A stretch of 14,723 nt of DNA from an uncultured Kangiella sp. (GTDB lineage Bacteria > Pseudomonadota > Gammaproteobacteria > Enterobacterales > DSM-103792). Positions 12,815-14,723 of this stretch are shown in pieces (within the stretch, counting starts at the first letter, position 1; each line of letters starts with the position of its first letter). The stretch covers positions 1 through 14,723 of the forward strand of contig CAMLKQ010000018.1 of NCBI GenBank assembly GCA_946480585.1, in the 5' to 3' direction. Under the pieces are notes generated by a model, which worked only from the letters and a program-made list of their open reading frames with translations, did not search any database and was not told the DNA's origin. A program made the position numbers and the translations under genes.

Positions 12815-13645
12815 TCACGGCGTTACCGGAAAGCGAATCAGACCCAGCGCGCCGAAATCGGCGACGTGCTCGCCGGGCGCGGCATCGATGAGCCCGCTCA
12901 TTGCGCCGGTGATGAACAGCTGACCCGGTTGCACCAGATAGCCTTGCGCCAGCGCCGTATTGACCAGCTGCAGCAACGACGCCTCGACGCTCGGTTGCAC
13001 CGCACTCGCTTCACCGCTCGCGATAGCCGTGCCATCACGTTGCAGCGTTACGGTGATCGTAGGCAAAGCCGGCAGGTCGGCCCACGCCACCGGCTTGCCA
13101 CGGATATGACGCCAAGCCGCGACGTTGGCAGCAACCAGATCGACCGCGTTGGCGGTACAGCCGGCGGCGAAGCTGACATCCGGCACTTCGATGACCGGCA
13201 CCACAAAGCCAAAATGCCGACGCAACGCGGCGACATTCGGCAGCGGTGCGGTGACGGCTTCGGTCACCAGAAAACCGATCTCGGTTTCCAGCTTGGCGTT
13301 GCGAAAATCCGCTAGCGACACGCCAACGGTCGGCGTGCGTTCGCCATAGCGAAACAGCACGCCGAACACCGGACCATCACTGGCAAAACGTTGTTGCAGA
13401 ACGGCGGTAGTCAACCCGGCTTTGAAACCGGCGATCGGTTCGCTGGCCTCACGCAATTGGTTGTAGGCCTGCTGGGTCGCATAAGCATCGGCCAGCGTCG
13501 CACCCGACTGTTGCTGACTGAGGCAGGGAAACGGCGCTTGCAGCAGACCAAGCATGCCGGGCCGCTCGGCGCTGTTCGCCGCAGCTGTCGCCGTGACAGC
13601 CAGCACAGCGGCCATCGCCAGCCTGATTGCCGAACCCCGAATCAT
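12815..13645 (-). CDS. Exported MhpD-like 2-keto-4-pentenoate hydratase family protein
   Basis: A 276-residue protein of the fumarylacetoacetase/MhpD fold. Cytoplasmic relatives hydrate 2-hydroxypenta-2,4-dienoate in aromatic catabolism or decarboxylate 4-oxalocrotonate. Matching segments are AGFKAGLTTAVLQQRF (72-87), GVLF (95-98), LETEIGFLV (119-127) with the likely metal ligands Glu120 and Glu122, VPVIEVPD (149-156) with Glu153, and QLFITGAMSGLI (242-253). Residues 1-26 form a signal peptide ending ANSA, which is unusual for this family. A cysteine pair (Cys41, Cys163) could form a disulphide after export, but this is unproven. AGGAG 6 bases before ATG 13645 fixes the start. It is divergent from uvrD with only 25 bases between. 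No ring-cleavage genes are nearby, so the substrate is unknown. Confidence 0.83.
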   Translation of the reverse strand: MIRGSAIRLAMAAVLAVTATAAANSAERPGMLGLLQAPFPCLSQQQSGATLADAYATQQAYNQLREASEPIAGFKAGLTTAVLQQRFASDGPVFGVLFRYGERTPTVGVSLADFRNAKLETEIGFLVTEAVTAPLPNVAALRRHFGFVVPVIEVPDVSFAAGCTANAVDLVAANVAAWRHIRGKPVAWADLPALPTITVTLQRDGTAIASGEASAVQPSVEASLLQLVNTALAQGYLVQPGQLFITGAMSGLIDAAPGEHVADFGALGLIRFPVTP

Positions 13646-13670
13646 CACCGCTCCTGTAGAATGTCGCCCC

Positions 13671-14723
13671 ATGAAAACGACTCTACACCAGAACCTGACC
13701 GACAGCCTAAACGACGCCCAGCGCGAGGCCGTTACGTCACAGAAAAAAGCCCTGCTGGTTCTCGCCGGCGCCGGCTCCGGCAAAACTCGTGTGCTGGTTC
13801 ATCGCATCGCCTGGCTCGCCACCGAGATCGGGCTGTCGCCACACGCGATGATGGCGGTGACCTTCACCAACAAAGCGGCGGCGGAAATGCGTCATCGCAT
13901 TGAAGCGCTGCTCGGTGGCCCGGCCGCCGGCATGTGGATTGGCACCTTCCACGGGCTTTGTCACCGCTTACTGCGCGCGCATTGGCATCAGGCCGGTTTG
14001 AGCGAGAACTTTCAGGTACTCGACAGCGATGATCAGCAGCGACTGGTCAAGCGCGCCATCCGGGCACTTAATCTTGATGAACAACAATGGCCGCCCAAGC
14101 AGGCGCAGTGGTGGATCAATCAGCGCAAGGACGAAGGCGAGCGGCCGGAAGACATCAAACATCACGGCGATCTCTTCACCGCGACTCAGCTGAAAATCTA
14201 TCAGGCCTACGAAGAGATCTGCCGCGTAGCCGGCACCATCGACTTTGCCGAGCTGTTGCTGCGCGCGGTCGAGCTGTTCAAGAAAAATCCGGCTTTGCTG
14301 GCGCATTACCAGACCCGGTTCAACCACATTCTGGTCGACGAATTTCAGGACACCAACCAGATCCAGTATCAGTTCATCCGGCTGCTGGCCGGGCCGAATA
14401 CCGACGTCACCGCCGTCGGTGATGATGATCAGTCCATTTACGGCTGGCGCGGCGCCCGGGTCGAAAACCTCAACGAGTTTCTGCGCGACTATCCCGGCGC
14501 CGAGATCGTCCGGCTCGAACAGAATTACCGCTCGACCGGCAATATCCTGACCGCTGCCAACGCGGTCATCGATCACAACAGCGACCGGCTCGGCAAGAGC
14601 CTGTGGACCGAAGGCGACAAGGGCGATCCGCTCTGGCTCTATTCCGCATTCAACGAACAGGAAGAAGCCCGCTTCATTGCCGAGAAGATCGAGCAATGGG
14701 TCGATGAAGGCCGCGATTACAAA
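13671..14723 (+). CDS. uvrD: DNA helicase II UvrD (3' part beyond window)
   Basis: The first 351 codons of a superfamily 1A 3'-5' DNA helicase used in nucleotide excision repair and methyl-directed mismatch repair. Motifs seen: Q-motif region LNDAQREAV (13-21), Walker A AGAGSGKT (32-39), motif Ia TFTNKAAAEM (64-73), GTFHGLCHRLLRAH (91-104), Walker B VDEFQDTNQIQY (222-233), motif III VGDDDQSIYGWRGA (249-262) and motif IV RLEQNYRST (281-289). Close agreement with E. coli UvrD, including the N-terminal SLNDxQREAV and LDEQQWPPKQA, favours UvrD over Rep or PcrA. The ATG at 13671 lacks a visible Shine-Dalgarno sequence. It reads off the right edge, so domains 1B/2B and the C-terminus are missing. 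No SOS box was found in the 25 bases upstream. Confidence 0.96.
   Translation, partial: MKTTLHQNLTDSLNDAQREAVTSQKKALLVLAGAGSGKTRVLVHRIAWLATEIGLSPHAMMAVTFTNKAAAEMRHRIEALLGGPAAGMWIGTFHGLCHRLLRAHWHQAGLSENFQVLDSDDQQRLVKRAIRALNLDEQQWPPKQAQWWINQRKDEGERPEDIKHHGDLFTATQLKIYQAYEEICRVAGTIDFAELLLRAVELFKKNPALLAHYQTRFNHILVDEFQDTNQIQYQFIRLLAGPNTDVTAVGDDDQSIYGWRGARVENLNEFLRDYPGAEIVRLEQNYRSTGNILTAANAVIDHNSDRLGKSLWTEGDKGDPLWLYSAFNEQEEARFIAEKIEQWVDEGRDYK

Noticed and set aside
13654..13669. CTGT before uvrD as the left half of a LexA (SOS) box
   Set aside because: The right half should be ACAG eight bases later, but the sequence reads GCCC, so the box is not supported.

Overview
This is a chromosomal window of about 60% GC from a gammaproteobacterium. 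The main clue is the block cyaY (minus) / lptM-dapF-DUF484-xerC (plus) followed by uvrD. This is the same backbone as the Escherichia coli cyaY-yifL-dapF-yigA-xerC-yigB-uvrD region, except that yigB is missing and two minus-strand genes sit in its place. A PEP-CTERM exosortase substrate with an apparent sigma-54 promoter suggests an environmental, exopolysaccharide-forming lineage. I cannot name the genus from the sequence alone. No rRNA, tRNA, insertion sequence, prophage or CRISPR array was found.

Layout. Left part (1-4160, plus strand): tandem hairpins; a secreted plant-type GH13 alpha-amylase; an exported metal-dependent amidohydrolase of the Xaa-Pro dipeptidase/imidazolonepropionase type; then a compact run of three small enzymes (VOC protein, cupin, ABM-type monooxygenase), each with a strong Shine-Dalgarno sequence. 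Next come a minus-strand double zinc-ribbon protein (4196-4567), a 415-base gap without a convincing gene, a GNAT acetyltransferase (4983-5450), and a beta-propeller-like PEP-CTERM protein (5654-6418) that ends at a bidirectional terminator.

Centre (6481-8874, minus strand): an apparent four-gene operon transcribed cyaY, carboxylesterase, a small single-pass membrane protein with a p24/GOLD-like beta-sandwich, and an exported ankyrin-repeat protein with a coiled coil. The cyaY stop and esterase start overlap (TGATG), the other gaps are 17 and 32 bases, and the group ends at the shared terminator. Right part: lptM-dapF-DUF484-xerC as a tightly packed plus-strand operon (lipoprotein for outer-membrane LptD maturation, diaminopimelate epimerase, GAF-like protein, tyrosine recombinase). 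It is followed by a minus-strand pair (exported MhpD-like hydratase then a D-2-hydroxyacid dehydrogenase, joined by a GTGA overlap) and the first 351 codons of uvrD, cut by the window edge.

Most genes are recognisable families with intact catalytic residues. No clear new defence or mobile system is visible. The best leads are the bacterial p24/GOLD-like membrane protein next to a periplasmic ankyrin protein, the sigma-54 promoter ahead of the PEP-CTERM gene, the exported MhpD-like hydratase, and the VOC-cupin-ABM triad.
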